Shown here piece after piece: positions 13,086 through 23,873 of a DNA stretch of 64,000 nt. Origin of the DNA: Climacium dendroides (taxonomy: Eukaryota > Streptophyta > Bryopsida > Hypnales > Climaciaceae). The notes under the pieces are model-generated. The model had not been told where the DNA came from and did no database searches. It worked only from the letters and a program-made list of their open reading frames with translations. Position 1 is the stretch's first letter; each line of letters opens with the position of its first letter. A program made the translations under genes and the position numbers. Location of the stretch: positions 26,612,582 to 26,676,581 of the forward strand of contig OX467092.1 in the NCBI GenBank assembly GCA_950106755.1. The letters run 5' to 3'.

Positions 13086-13320
13086 TATTTTCTATCAAAT
13101 CCATTTTTGGGTTTTAGGATTTCGGCTTTTCAGGCTATGAATTTTTAGAGGTTTAGGGTTTTTAGGGTTTAGGGTTTAGGGTTTACGGTTTTCATGCTAT
13201 GAATTTTTAGAGGTTTAGGGTTTAGGATTTGTAGGCTATGAATTTTTAGAAGTATAGGATTCGGATTTTAGGGTTTAGGGTTTAGGGTTTAGGATTAGGG
13301 TTTAAGGCATGACAAATGGG
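13086..13320. repeat. Interstitial telomere-like TTTAGGG repeats
   Basis: Runs of TTTAGGG (plant, Arabidopsis-type) are interleaved with the phrase GGCTATGAATTTTTAGAGG repeated about three times. The sequence also contains TTTAGGATT and TTTACGG variants, so it is a degenerate interstitial block, not a chromosome end. Confidence 0.8.
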
Positions 13321-15560
13321 TTTTCAATATGTTTAGGGCTATAGGTTTCAAGGTTTAAGTTCTGTCATTTCATCATGCAAATAGGGGTTACGGTCGCATT
13401 GATCATAAAAAATGGAGATACTCTTCTATTTCTTCATGAAGGTGCAGTGGAATAATGTAGCAATGAATCAGATGGAAAATAGTATTGTTGAATTTATATT
13501 CCATTTATTCATGCACGTTTGGTGGAATACTTGAGAAATGGAAAAAAATTGGGACATTATGTTGCTCAATTATTCTCCCATTTTTTCATGCAAGTGTGAT
13601 GGAATAATGTCGCAATGAAAAATATTGGGAAACAATGCATCTCAATGTATTTGCCATTTAGTGATATACGTTTGATGGAATACCAGAGGAATGAAAAAAA
13701 ATGGGGAGATAATGTGCTCAATTACTCTCCCATTGTTTTTTTCATGCAACTCTTTTGGAATACCATAGAAATGAAAAGATATGGAGAGATAGTGTTGCTC
13801 AATTAATTCTTCATTTATTTATAGAAGAGCCGGATTTAAGGCTTAAGGATAAGGGTTTATGCTTTAGATAATATCATATAATTAGGGGTATGTTGTACGT
13901 TGTGGATTTGTGGGCATTTAAACTAAAAAAATGTGGTGTAAATAAGATATTTCACTTCTAAATTTTTTCTTTTCTTAAATATATAATAACCGGAAACATG
14001 AAAACAAAATGGGTCATTATGAATCATGTAAGCATAGCGTAAAAATGAGCTCCCGCTCATTGAGAATATTTTTGGTTCAGTGTTTAACGTGACTTATTAG
14101 TGTCATAATCATTTATTTGGGTATGATTCAAAAGTGGACGACATCCACAAGAATGAGAATTAATTGCAAAATTTGAAGACTTGTGAGTTATGAGATTCAA
14201 CCTAAAGTAATAGTACATCCATAGTTCTCTTAATACCCCCCTAAACCATAACATGGTTAGGGGCTAATTAACAAAAACTAAAGACTTAAGCGTAGCTTCT
14301 TCAATAATAAGTCCACAATATACTACTAAAATTGATTTCGTTTTTAGAATAAAACATTTCAATTCCAAAGACAGTGGTGTAGTCATTTACAAAGATAGAA
14401 TGGTAGATGAAATAGTGTACTACGCAAAATAGAATGGTCTCTTCTAATTGGTTTAATTCATTAAAAATTTCCTAAGTTGTTTAATAGTTATTTCCTAAGT
14501 GGTTTAGTTCTTCAATTTTTTTGCCGAACCTTGACTTCTAGGTCTTCCTATTCTCACCTATTACAAATACCCCAACCCAAGTTAAATGTCTACATTTTGC
14601 CTTATAGAACTAATAGAAGAAATTTTTTTCACAAAATCTTTTTAATCTCCTTACAAAATACTAGTGATTGACACATGCTATGGTACGCACTCATCATTAG
14701 AATTTTATTAGAGATTTTATGTATTTGATAGAATGCAAAACTAAAATTTCAATACATTTTCAAATAAAAAATATTTAAATCTTTATATAATTTTTTTTCT
14801 AAGTAATATTGAAATTTTTCTTTGCATATTGAAATGTAAAATAGAATTTTATTGAATGATGAATGAAATATATGCAATGGTGAATGTTGTAAAAGATAGA
14901 CATACATTAAAATGCATTAATGTAGCAATGAAAAAAATGGGGAAATAGTATTCCTCAATGTATTTGCCATTTTGTGATATACGTGTGATGGAATACGAGA
15001 GGAATGAAGAAAAATGGAAAGATAGTGTTGCTCAATTACTCTCCCATTATTTTCTTCACGCAAGTGTGTTGGAATACCATAGCAATGAAAAGAAATGGGG
15101 AGATAGTGTTGCTCAATTCATTTGCCATTTATTTATGGAAGAGCTGTAGTCTTCGGTTAAGGAGAAGGGTTCATGCTTTGCATAATAAAATATAATTAGG
15201 AATATGTTCTATATTGTGGGCATTTAAACTACAAAAAAAATGGTGTAAATAAGATAATTAGAATGAAACATTTCAATTCAAAAGTGGTGTAGCCATTTAC
15301 AAAGATAGAATGGTAGTCAAAATAGTGTACTACGCAAAATAGAATGGTCTCTTCTAAGTGGTTTAATTCATTAAAAATTTCCTAAGTTGTTTAATAGTAA
15401 TTTTATAAGTGGTTTAGTTCTTGAATTTTTTTGCCAAACCTTGACTTCTAGGTCTTCCTAGGCTCACCTATTACAAATACCCCAATCCAAATTAAATGTC
15501 TACTTCTTGCCATATAGAAGTAATTGTTTTTGGCTAAATCTTTTTAATCTCATTACAAAA
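13321..15560. repeat. Imperfect direct duplication
   Basis: A block at 13600-13960 (CTCAATGTATTTGCCATTT, GAATACCAGAGGAATG, GAGATAGTGTTGCTCAATT) recurs at 14915-15240. The block at 14330-14650 (GGTGTAGTCATTTACAAAGA, ACTACGCAAAATAGAATGGT, CTTGACTTCTAGGTCTTCCT) recurs at 15240-15555. In the second copy the two blocks are contiguous; in the first they are separated by about 370 bp. Inside the first block a shorter unit of about 60 bp is itself repeated. No coding signal. Confidence 0.75.
14657..14915. repeat. Short copy of the TGCTATGGTACGCA repeat family
   Basis: It begins with ACATGCTATGGTACGCACTC and ends in words matching, on the other strand, the ends of the two larger repeats at 35.3-36.1 and 36.6-37.5 kb (CATTGCATATGTTTCATTC). 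It therefore looks like a shortened, roughly palindromic member of the same family, placed between the halves of the direct duplication. Exact ends are not resolved. Confidence 0.5.
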
Positions 15561-16920
15561 TATAGATGGAACTGTGGAATTCATAACTCAAAGTTCAAAT
15601 TATGAATACATCTAAAAAGTGTTTTTTTGTTCAAAAAGATGGATGCATAGAGAAATATTGTACTTCATCAAACATTAACTTCTGAAAGACGCTCAAAGTG
15701 CTTTTTGGTTGATGAATGAGAGAGCATGTTCTTTTGTAGGACAGAAGTACAACTATTTGGCCTTGGCATTAGGGGTGGAAATAAAAAATCTTCTACAACA
15801 TAAGCTTTTGAATTATTTAAAAACAATTCTTTCGACAGTTGTAGAATTCATGATCTCCACATCTACTAACATGTCCGTTTAAGGTTTAATGATGGCCATC
15901 TTGGATGAAATAATCCATTGTAGTGGCTACTTAACTTCTGGGCCAAGCTTATATTAGGGGGAGGCTTTAAAATGGTTTAGGCATTAAGAACCACCCCTAC
16001 AAAAGGCTCTAAAATATTGAACATGGGTGTTGAAATAGATTTAACTTTTTGTGATGGGAAACTCCCATACCATGTGGAAGGACTCAAATGGAACTTGCAA
16101 ACGTAGTTTGGCTTCCAGAGAATTGGTAAATCTTGGATTCATCTGAAAATTTTACCACACAAACTACAAAAAAGAGCGTAAATTCTCCAATAAATTTTAT
16201 TGAATTTGAACATCGGATGCACAAGTTACAACACTTCAAATTGAAGGATGTGGTTTGCATGATTATCAAATCACTAGAGAATTTCTAAACCCACAAACTT
16301 CTGTTGGATGCTTTAAAAGATTTGCATGAAAGGTTTTACCCATCATATTAATGGGTTTTTACAACCACTTCATCTTTTCCAGCACGTTGTCTCTTGCATT
16401 ATTGTTGTATAAAGGAACAAAAAAAGAGCCCTAGGGGAATGCTAATATGTGAGCATGAAGCAAGGAGCAAAGAGTAGGGAGCAAGGATTTGTGAGCAGGG
16501 ATTTCAGTTTTAGGAAAAATAATTGTCATAATAGTTGGAATTGAGTGGCCTGTCGTTTCATTCATTCATTGGTTTCATCCACTATTTTTTGGGCAAGCAT
16601 ATACGTGAAATAAATAAATCTTCAAATTCTCTTCCATTAAAAAAGAGGCAAAATAAATTTAAGTCCTCCACGATCTCCAGAAGGCCTAATTTCCTTGAAG
16701 GTACTCACCTCCAAAATGGCGCTTGACCTTAAAGCGCCATGTACATGATGTGAACATTTTGAAAATCAGTTATGTACCTATTTGATTGGAGCGCTTTTAG
16801 TCATAGATTTGACTTTCCAGAACTTTTGCATATTGTATCCAAATCTAGTGTTCTCTGGTGCGTTCGAACCTCCATTCCCTTGCCAACAAAGAACATACAA
16901 AAATTTTACCATTTTTATAA
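15561..16920. other. AT-rich stretch without a gene
   Basis: No coding frame or repeat end could be recognised on either strand. Confidence 0.4.
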
Positions 16921-18111
16921 TAGTAACTAGGCTAAACTCCAAAAAGTGGCGGTTTTGGGTGTACCCACCTTAGGTGAGTGCTTTTAGGACCTTCTACCTT
17001 AGGTAAGTCATGGGCAGGTTCGGGTGTTGTAAGGGGAGGTTTGGGTACTACCGCAAGAGGTTCGGGTATGCCGAGTGTGAGGTCTGGGTAGTCGTTGTCG
17101 ACCTCCTCAGGCGGCGCAGGTTTCCGGGTGCTGCGACTTCTACGGTGTGTCTATCAACTTCAGTGCGTGAGTTGTTTGCACAATTGTGTTTTAGGGTTGT
17201 GTGAAGTGCGAGCAATTGCGTTTTGCAAGGGTTGCGGCTTAGGGTGAGTTCCATTTCGTAAGTGTATTCAAGATTTAGGGTGAGGAAGCTGAGCTCCATT
17301 CCGCGACTTTCAGGCTTTAGGCTGAGATTTTTTCCTCGAGTTCAATCGGGAGCTGTTGGATCTGCGAATTTCAGGGTTTAAGGTGAGCTTTATTCCACAA
17401 GTTCAATCAAGAGCTGCTACGATCCGCGAGTTCAATTGGGAGCGGCAACAATCAATTTTGTGAGTTCAATCGGGTTTTTCGGTGCTTTGCAAGGTACGAG
17501 GTTCATGTTCTGACTTCTGAGCTCCATCGTACAAGTTCATTTTGGGTGTACACTGAGTGACCGAGTGCTTCCACAAGTTGAAGGATTAATGTTTTCAATC
17601 TGTGGACGCTGGCTTTGGAAGGCTTGTGCTTCTGAGTGTATTAGTGAGCGCTTATATTTTTGTGCGCGCTGGTTGTTGCGGTCTTCTGCTTGTGTTTGTC
17701 AACGTCTTTTTCAACGCTTTTGTTTGGGATTGTGAGTACTCATGCTGTTCATTTCTTCTGATTTTGCGTGCCACAGTGGTCCTGGCGGAGTGGTTTACGA
17801 ATTTGTTGGGAGCGATTGTTTTTCAGCGCTTTTGTTAGTGTTTATGAGCGCTGATGATTTTGTGGGCTTCTGCTTCTGCATGCCACAGTGGTCCCAGCGG
17901 AGTGGTTTAGCTTTGATGGCTCTTTTTTGAGGTCACATGTCTTGTTTAGGGTGTTTGTGAACGCTTGTAAGCAGTGAAAGAGCTGAAGTACCCGTTTTGG
18001 ATTCCAAGTTGTAGTTCGTAGTGTCTTGCACTGTTTCCCACTTGAATTTTGCATAATCACATCGTTTCCAGATCCTGCACCTTACATTTCTTTAATGAAA
18101 TTGCATTGTAT
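16921..18111. other. G/T-rich region upstream of the ParB-like gene
   Basis: GC content rises compared with both sides, with repeated GGTTCGGG and GAGTTCAATCGGGAGC words. A similar GGTTCGGGAAGGTTTGGG patch occurs in the outer element at 39.4-39.5 kb. The two may be promoter or leader regions. Short open frames here show no family resemblance. Confidence 0.35.
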
Positions 18112-18255
18112 ATGGCATTTTCAGAATTCGAAGGATACGTTGAGCATCTGAAGTTCAAAGTTCATAGAGGAAGCGTCTTCCAAGTCCCAGGTTTGTCCAC
18201 TGAAGTCAAGAAAGAAAAACTAATTCGTTCCATCATGCTAGCATTTAGGGTTTAG
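18112..18255 (+). CDS. Candidate short first exon or small protein
   Basis: A 47-codon frame begins with ATG (MAFSEFEGYVEHLKFKVHRG) and ends with a stop inside AGGGTTTAGATG. It lies directly before an intron-like stretch with P1 palindromes and about 1 kb before the ParB-like gene, so it may be a 5' exon of that gene. I found no good donor in phase with 19184, so this is weak. Confidence 0.25.
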   Translation: MAFSEFEGYVEHLKFKVHRGSVFQVPGLSTEVKKEKLIRSIMLAFRV

Positions 18256-18311
18256 ATGCGAAAATTAGGGTTTCCACGAAATGCCCTAGCCAGGTCCTCG
18301 GCAGAAGTCAG

Positions 18312-18875
18312 GGTTATCCTTGAGTCGAGGATAACCTGGGACACTTTAGCGGTATCCCGACTTTCTAGATAGCTGTTAAGAATCCTTGGTTATCCTCGAC
18401 TCGAGGATACCTTGGAGGTAATTGATGTTATCCACTAGGAAGCTAACAATAATTTCTAGGAGACAATAATCAAATCGTAGCCACAAAAAACAAAATTCAA
18501 CTGAAATGGAAGGTAACCTGAGATAAATCAACAAAAGCCAAACAACTTAGATATCTGTAAAGTATCCCTGGATATCATTGAGTCGAGGATAACTTGGAGT
18601 TAATTGAAGTTAACCACTAGAAAGCATACAATCAATCATAGAAGACAATCATCAGATAAGAGCGGAAATAACAACACTGAACTGAAATAGAGATAAACTG
18701 AGAAAATTCAATCCTATGCAGACATCCTTGGAACCTGTGGAGTATCCCTGGTTATCCTCGAGTCGAGGATAACATGGAAGTAAATGATGTTAACCACTAG
18801 AATGCATACCATCATTCATAGAAGTCAATCATCAGATAAGAGCCAGATAAACAAAACTGAACTGGAATGGAGGTA
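18312..18875. repeat. Second P1 palindrome group with 180-bp repeats
   Basis: Palindromes lie at 18312-18336, 18384-18416, 18571-18598 and 18750-18777. The sequence has drifted to the TCCTCGA/TCGAGGA form (arms GGTTATCC and GGATAACC). The palindrome at 18384-18416 extends to about 14 bp per arm (CCTTGGTTATCCTC). From the second site on, about 180-bp units with AACCACTAGAA and CATAGAAGTCAATCATCAGA words repeat three times. Likely intronic or 5' of the ParB-like gene. Confidence 0.88.
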
Positions 18876-19055
18876 AAGAACAATATTTTCCAAAAAATCC
18901 CATTATTTTGTATTAAAAACATTGTATCCTTAAATCATTGATACAACATCAAAAAAAAACAATAGTAATCTCGAGTAGCCCCAAACGTTCTCCACGTATC
19001 ATTCACATGAAATGACCACTCAAATTTGCAGCTAGTGGAATCATTCCCAAACACC

Positions 19056-19079
19056 AGTTATCGTTGAGTCGACGATGCT
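19056..19079. repeat. P1 palindrome, single site
   Basis: AGTTATCGTTGA-GTCGACGATGCT, about 110 bp upstream of the acceptor TTTTGACAG that precedes the main exon of the ParB-like gene. Confidence 0.8.
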
Positions 19080-20601
19080 ATGTCCAATTATGTGAATTTT
19101 ACTAAAGAAAATTCATAGGACATCTTTTGGAAATGGAGCGTAGAGGCTTAAACTAAATTCCAATCATGCACATCTTTTGACAGGACCTGAGAATGGATTC
19201 GGAGGATGCGTACGACTATTCAATGACAAAGCACCACCTTGAACCCTTCGTCAATCCTGTCGAAGATGGACCCTTCATTTCGGAAATGGAGGATAGCTAC
19301 GGGAAACTATTCTAGTTCAAATCGCATGTTGCGAGCTGGAGTTTTGGTGTGAACCGATGGAAAGACTACGTCTTTCTCCGGTACAAAGTCTCTGGGCAGC
19401 CGGGTTACCTAGTGTGGAATTTGAATGAGAAGGTGATGTTCATAGATGCTCACTACAACAACTATGTTGCGGTCGTCCTACGTGAGGTAGATGATGCTGG
19501 GAAAGCCGGAAAACATTGTCACTCAATAGTGCTCAATGTCAACTTAAATCAAGCAGAGTTTGACCTTGAGAACCTCATGACATTATTGGAGGGCTCTGAA
19601 ATGGAGTCCCTCAATCAACAATTCATAGATAGCGGATATCTTCCATGGAAAACCGGGACCGGCAAAGCTACTGCGACTAAGCTCAGCCTTATCTTCCAGA
19701 CATTGGAAAGGTACGCTTTGTCAAATGTTCAAGCTCCTCCAAGTGTGGGAGGGCAAATACGTAATATTCAACAACGAGAATCGACTGGAAAGCGGAACCT
19801 GCCATCTGGAAGCGGAGGAGGCAGAAGTAGGGGGACTCAATCTAGTCAACCCATGCCGGAGACTCAAACTCAGGGTTCCATTGATCCGAGCCCAACACCA
19901 CCAAGTAAAAGAAGAAAGAGGAGTTTAGTGGGAGGTGCCACAGGTGCAGGTAGCTCGGGGTTTGCATTGACATTAGTTGGAACTCAATTAGAAGAGCCGA
20001 TGGAAGAGTTTCAGAGGCACGCACTCATTCAGAGGGAGTTTTGGGTAGAACACAAGCAGTGTTTTCTCTTCGATCAGAACACTGTTAGTGTGGACATCAA
20101 GCAATGCGTGATTGCGAAAGAACAGTATATAATCCGTGCACTGCAAGAGGACATGGTCAAGTCTGTGAAAGAGCAGCTCATCCAACTCATCGACATCAAG
20201 CAGCGGCAGAAAGTATACTTGACTCCAGTGGATAGAAATAATCAACTCTTGAAAACGAAACCCCAAAAGTGGGAAGACATTGAAAATGGCCAACACAGTA
20301 TAACAGCATCCAAGGAGCTTCAGAAGCAAGGGTGTGGTGAAAACAAGCGTGTGGAACTGCATAGGTGGGATGCATACATTGTTTGGACGTTGGACCCAAA
20401 CAAACTTCGACACATTTCGCGCTTCTACAATGCATCGAACCACCTAGATCATGCGCAGCCAATGTGGGGGAATCAAATAATCAGCTGTAGGAACATCTGG
20501 ATCGCCTGCAAGCGTCCCACTCTTGAGTTGACCGATCATGTGGTGCGACAGAACAAGGCTGTATATAGTCCGGTCAACTACAAGGTGAGCGAGAGCTTAC
20601 C

Positions 20602-20624
20602 ACCATCGTCGACTCGACGATACC
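20602..20624. repeat. P1 palindrome in intron 1 of the ParB-like gene
   Basis: ACCATCGTCGA-CTCGACGATACCT, 18 bp after the splice donor at 20585. Confidence 0.8.
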
Positions 20625-22108
20625 TGCTGCACTACAGCATTAAATTCCTTTAGTCTTGTATTCATTGATCAATAGTTTGAATTTTAAATAGAACTCAATT
20701 TCATGATGGACTCTATGTTTTTTTTATCATCCTCTCTCTCTGTCCTTATTTCTCCATAACCTCTTCTTTGCAGAGCTTTACCGATGCAGTTGTAGATCGT
20801 TTCCAGAATATTAATCCAAAAGGAGACAGTGCAACAATAAGGGGGCCGTCGGACCTGAAGAACGAAATCTAGATAATAACCCTCTCGGATGAGTTATGGG
20901 ATCACAAAGCATGGTGAAGGCGAGCTCATTGACCCAGCTACCCTTAAAATGTATAAGGAAAATAAAGGGTACAAATTGAAGCCTGCCGGATTACGAAGGG
21001 AGTTCTTTAAACATGCTGGCCATTTCACTGACAAGGATTTCGGAAAACAGGCACAACATCTGCTTGGGATTACTCCTGGTCGGGCTGCACCATATCCCAA
21101 GCTTTCAGTTTCAAGAATGAAGGTGATAGCAGTGGACAACATGACAAGTATGGACTGGACTGAGCGAAGGAAGAGGAAGAAAATCGTGATTCAAGACTTG
21201 ATGAGCATCAAGTCTGACTTAAAGCTTCCAGATAGCCAGAAGGACATAATCGATGAGCAGTGGAGGTCTTGGAAGTCTCGCCACCGATTCTCTTCTGCTA
21301 CATGGGATTTCCTCCTTTCACACATCAAGGCCGACTATTTTAAAAGGCGCTTACGGAATGATGCATGGCTGAAGCACATAACGGACCTCGAAAAAGAATT
21401 CCCAGACGTTCTGCACATGTACAATCGCTTCATGAAGCTGAAATATAGTCTTCCTGAATTGAGCGGTGGAGTGGAGATGCGCGGCATGGATGTCACGGCG
21501 AAGGCGCTTGTCACCACTAACCGATTCACTTACTGCCGTCGGGAGGTGAATCTTGCAGTGGTTGATATGAGAGAAGTCCCTCGATCAAAACCCACAGCAG
21601 TCGAGGAAGCCATAGACCCATTTCTAGACTTCTTGGACGACAAGCTGGAGCCAAGTATGAGTGCAGCCAACGTGTGGCTTTTCATATTACGTGACAGTGA
21701 GGATGTGAGCGCGGCTGTTAACTTTGCTGACTTGAATATGGCGGAGTACGACATACTGAAGTCCAAGTACATCCCATGCAAAGCGGAAATGCTCAACAAC
21801 GTGACGAACCGAGGCGCCGCCCTAGATGTGCCTCTTCTCTTCCTCTTTAAGAAAGAGAACGAATTCGCTTCATCTGTACGGGATTTCATGAAGCCAGAGT
21901 ATCGAGCGCCTTCGGAAACATGTCCGTATTACAAGGATGCGCACAGGAACACAGAATGCAAGTGGAGAATTCACCCCACTGAACTCCGAATGGAGTTCTA
22001 TTTAGAGATCCTCCAAGCATTTGCAGTCCCTGGCGAGAACGTGCTTGGAATTTATACCAGAGTCAAGCTCATGCTTGCTGCAAAGGTATGTGACGTTAAC
22101 ATTGTCAT

Positions 22109-22327
22109 TTACTATCATTGACTCGAGGATAATGGTCAATTTTCGGAGTGGATTTGTTAGGCTAGTGTAGTTCATGAAATCTATTGAGCAATTGTCACAG
22201 TTATCCTCGACTCAACGATAATTACCTATTTTGTATAGTTTGTTTTCCTGTCATGCTCTTGTCTTTGCTCTTCATACAAAACGAAGGATGTAGGATGCTC
22301 TTGTTATCCTCGACACGACGATAACCT
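22109..22327. repeat. Three P1 palindromes in intron 2 of the ParB-like gene
   Basis: Sites at 22109-22135 (TATCATTGAC/TCGAGGATAATGG), 22198-22225 (AGTTATCCTCGA/CTCAACGATAATT) and 22301-22327 (GTTATCCTCGA/CACGACGATAACC). They are spaced about 90-100 bp apart and fill an intron of only 289 bp. Confidence 0.85.
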
Positions 22328-23094
22328 GTCCTTGCTCCCCTACGACTCACTGATATCCTCTTCTCTTGATTCAGATGTTTGGGGCATTCTTCTATGGTTA
22401 CGTCAACAAGCACGATGCAAAGGGATATAGAAGTATATCATACTTTGTTGATAAACTCGACAAGAATGACTTCATGCATTCAAACTCGCCGTACTCGCTT
22501 ACGTATGTCCAACCCCCTCGTCGTGGACCCGTCATGGTGTTGTCTGACTCGCCTCCGTCGCCTCCCATGACATTGGAATCACCTGTTGGGACCTCCGTGA
22601 CGGAAAATCGAGTGTAGATTGAAGAGCTCGTTAGCTCCGATCCGGGATTGGATGGAATAAACGAGTTCGGAACAAATACGTTCCAAATGCGTGCGTGGTT
22701 GTCCTCGATGTCGATGCCAACTCTGGATTCGACTACTGATCCCGTCACCTCTGAGAATTTGAACATCCAACCTTCCTCTCTTGGATTGGTAGACGTGTCT
22801 AGTGTGTCTAACAAGAATGAACCTGCCCAACCTCCTTGTAATGAATCACAGGCACTCGCGGATGTGGATCCTATTGCACGCTGTCGTGTTGTAAATAGGT
22901 GTGGTGTTTAAAAACTACGAAAAGAACTCTTTAGAACGTCAATGGACTATAAGGATTGAGTTAGAAAAGGTGGGGTCGTGGAGAAATCCACGGTTTGGGT
23001 TTTGTACTGCATCTTGTCGCTTAGCTCAGGGAAAGTAGGAGGCTGGCTAGCTGGTTATTTCCTGCCTTCACTAGCGGTGCCAAGTTGCTGCTGC

Positions 23095-23195
23095 TCAGAT
23101 TGATTCAACGGGCCCGATGGTATTCGAACCCGGAACCAGTCGACAACTAACGGGGACTTCAACAACCAGCCAAGTCCGCAACTTGGCGTTGATTG
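23095..23195 (-). repeat. Possible tRNA-derived SINE head
   Basis: On the minus strand GGGTTCGAATACC near 23130-23145 resembles a pol III B box, and about 45 bases 5' of it a TGGCTGGTTGTTG segment resembles an A box. Spacing is about right for a tRNA-like head. The tail and target duplication were not identified. Confidence 0.35.
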
Positions 23196-23453
23196 TTAGC
23201 CCCACAACGGTTTTATACCGTTGATGGTTGCATCGTGTGGTATCAGATGAACGAAGCAGTGTACCTTGATCCATTTCTACATAGGTTTTCTTTTGAGACA
23301 AAAACATATACCTATAAATATTTGACTTGGGATTGGTTAGTTGGAATTAGCTTCTCAATGAAGCTATTAGTTTTGTATAAAGGGAATGGGTTACATTCCT
23401 TGGTTTAGAAGAACCTGTTTAGGCTTTGATTTTGGATTCAGTTATTTGTAGTG

Positions 23454-23873
23454 ATGGATTCGCAGAATCTTGAGGATTGGGAGCTACCATTATCTCAACC
23501 GCTGTTTGATTCTGATTTGCCTTCTACTTCAAGACGTCGTGCACGCGATGAAGTTGAGCCTTCTGAGCGTTGTATTCAACCGCGAACAGATCTAGACCCA
23601 AGTAATTTTCAATTTGCAGCTGCAAGTATTCAACTTGATACTAGGGCCTTGGTTATTGTTTTGGAGGCTGAATCTACGCTTTCTGGAGATCATCAAATGA
23701 TATTTGAAGGACGTTTTGAGAATAACGCTGAAAGGCAGATGGTTAGTCACATTTCAAGTGAAGTTGGGCATCGCCTTTGGCTTCAAGGGCAACTCAGTCA
23801 TTTGAGCAGTCAACGGAGGGCTAGTTTCATTTCCGAAGTAGTTCTTCAAATCCTTGAGTTTTTACATGTTTAG
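23454..23873 (+). CDS. Hypothetical 139-residue protein
   Basis: ATG at 23454 opens MDSQNLEDWELPLSQP, followed by a Ser/Arg-rich patch (STSRRRARDEVEPS) and a stretch with alternating hydrophobics to the C-terminal VVLQILEFLHV. I do not recognise a family. Codon use is ordinary and the frame has no internal stop, unlike its neighbours. It could be a stand-alone cargo gene or a 5' exon of the phosphatase-fusion gene downstream. Confidence 0.45.
   Translation: MDSQNLEDWELPLSQPLFDSDLPSTSRRRARDEVEPSERCIQPRTDLDPSNFQFAAASIQLDTRALVIVLEAESTLSGDHQMIFEGRFENNAERQMVSHISSEVGHRLWLQGQLSHLSSQRRASFISEVVLQILEFLHV

Larger units (their letters stand above)
19184..22911 (+). pseudogene. ParB/Srx-like plus DNA-methyltransferase-like protein gene (three exons)
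   Basis: Exon 1 is 19184-20584 (in-frame ATG at 19193; donor AAG-GTGAGC), exon 2 is 20774-22085 (acceptor CTTTGCAG, donor AAG-GTATGT), exon 3 is 22375-22911. Exon 1 ends with a ParB/sulfiredoxin-like stretch: YLTPVDRNNQLL, then ENGQHSITASKELQ near codon 366, then a W-x-AYIVW segment. Exon 2 ends like the target-recognition and motif I part of an N4/N6 DNA methyltransferase (LAVVDMREVP, FLDFLDDKLEPS, HPTELRMEFYLEILQ, PGENVLGIY). The catalytic DPPY-type and glycine-rich motif I residues are not recognisable, so it would be inactive. ParB-methylase fusions are known in phages and bacteria; this eukaryotic assignment is by pattern only. In-frame TAGs lie at 19313, 20870 and 22615, with one frame change between about 20873 and 20915. 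Confidence 0.5.

Noticed and set aside
23230..23250. TGGTATCAGA as an LTR-retrotransposon primer-binding site
   Set aside because: Resembles a Met-tRNA primer site, but no LTR pair was found around it, and the gene after it is not a recognisable gag.
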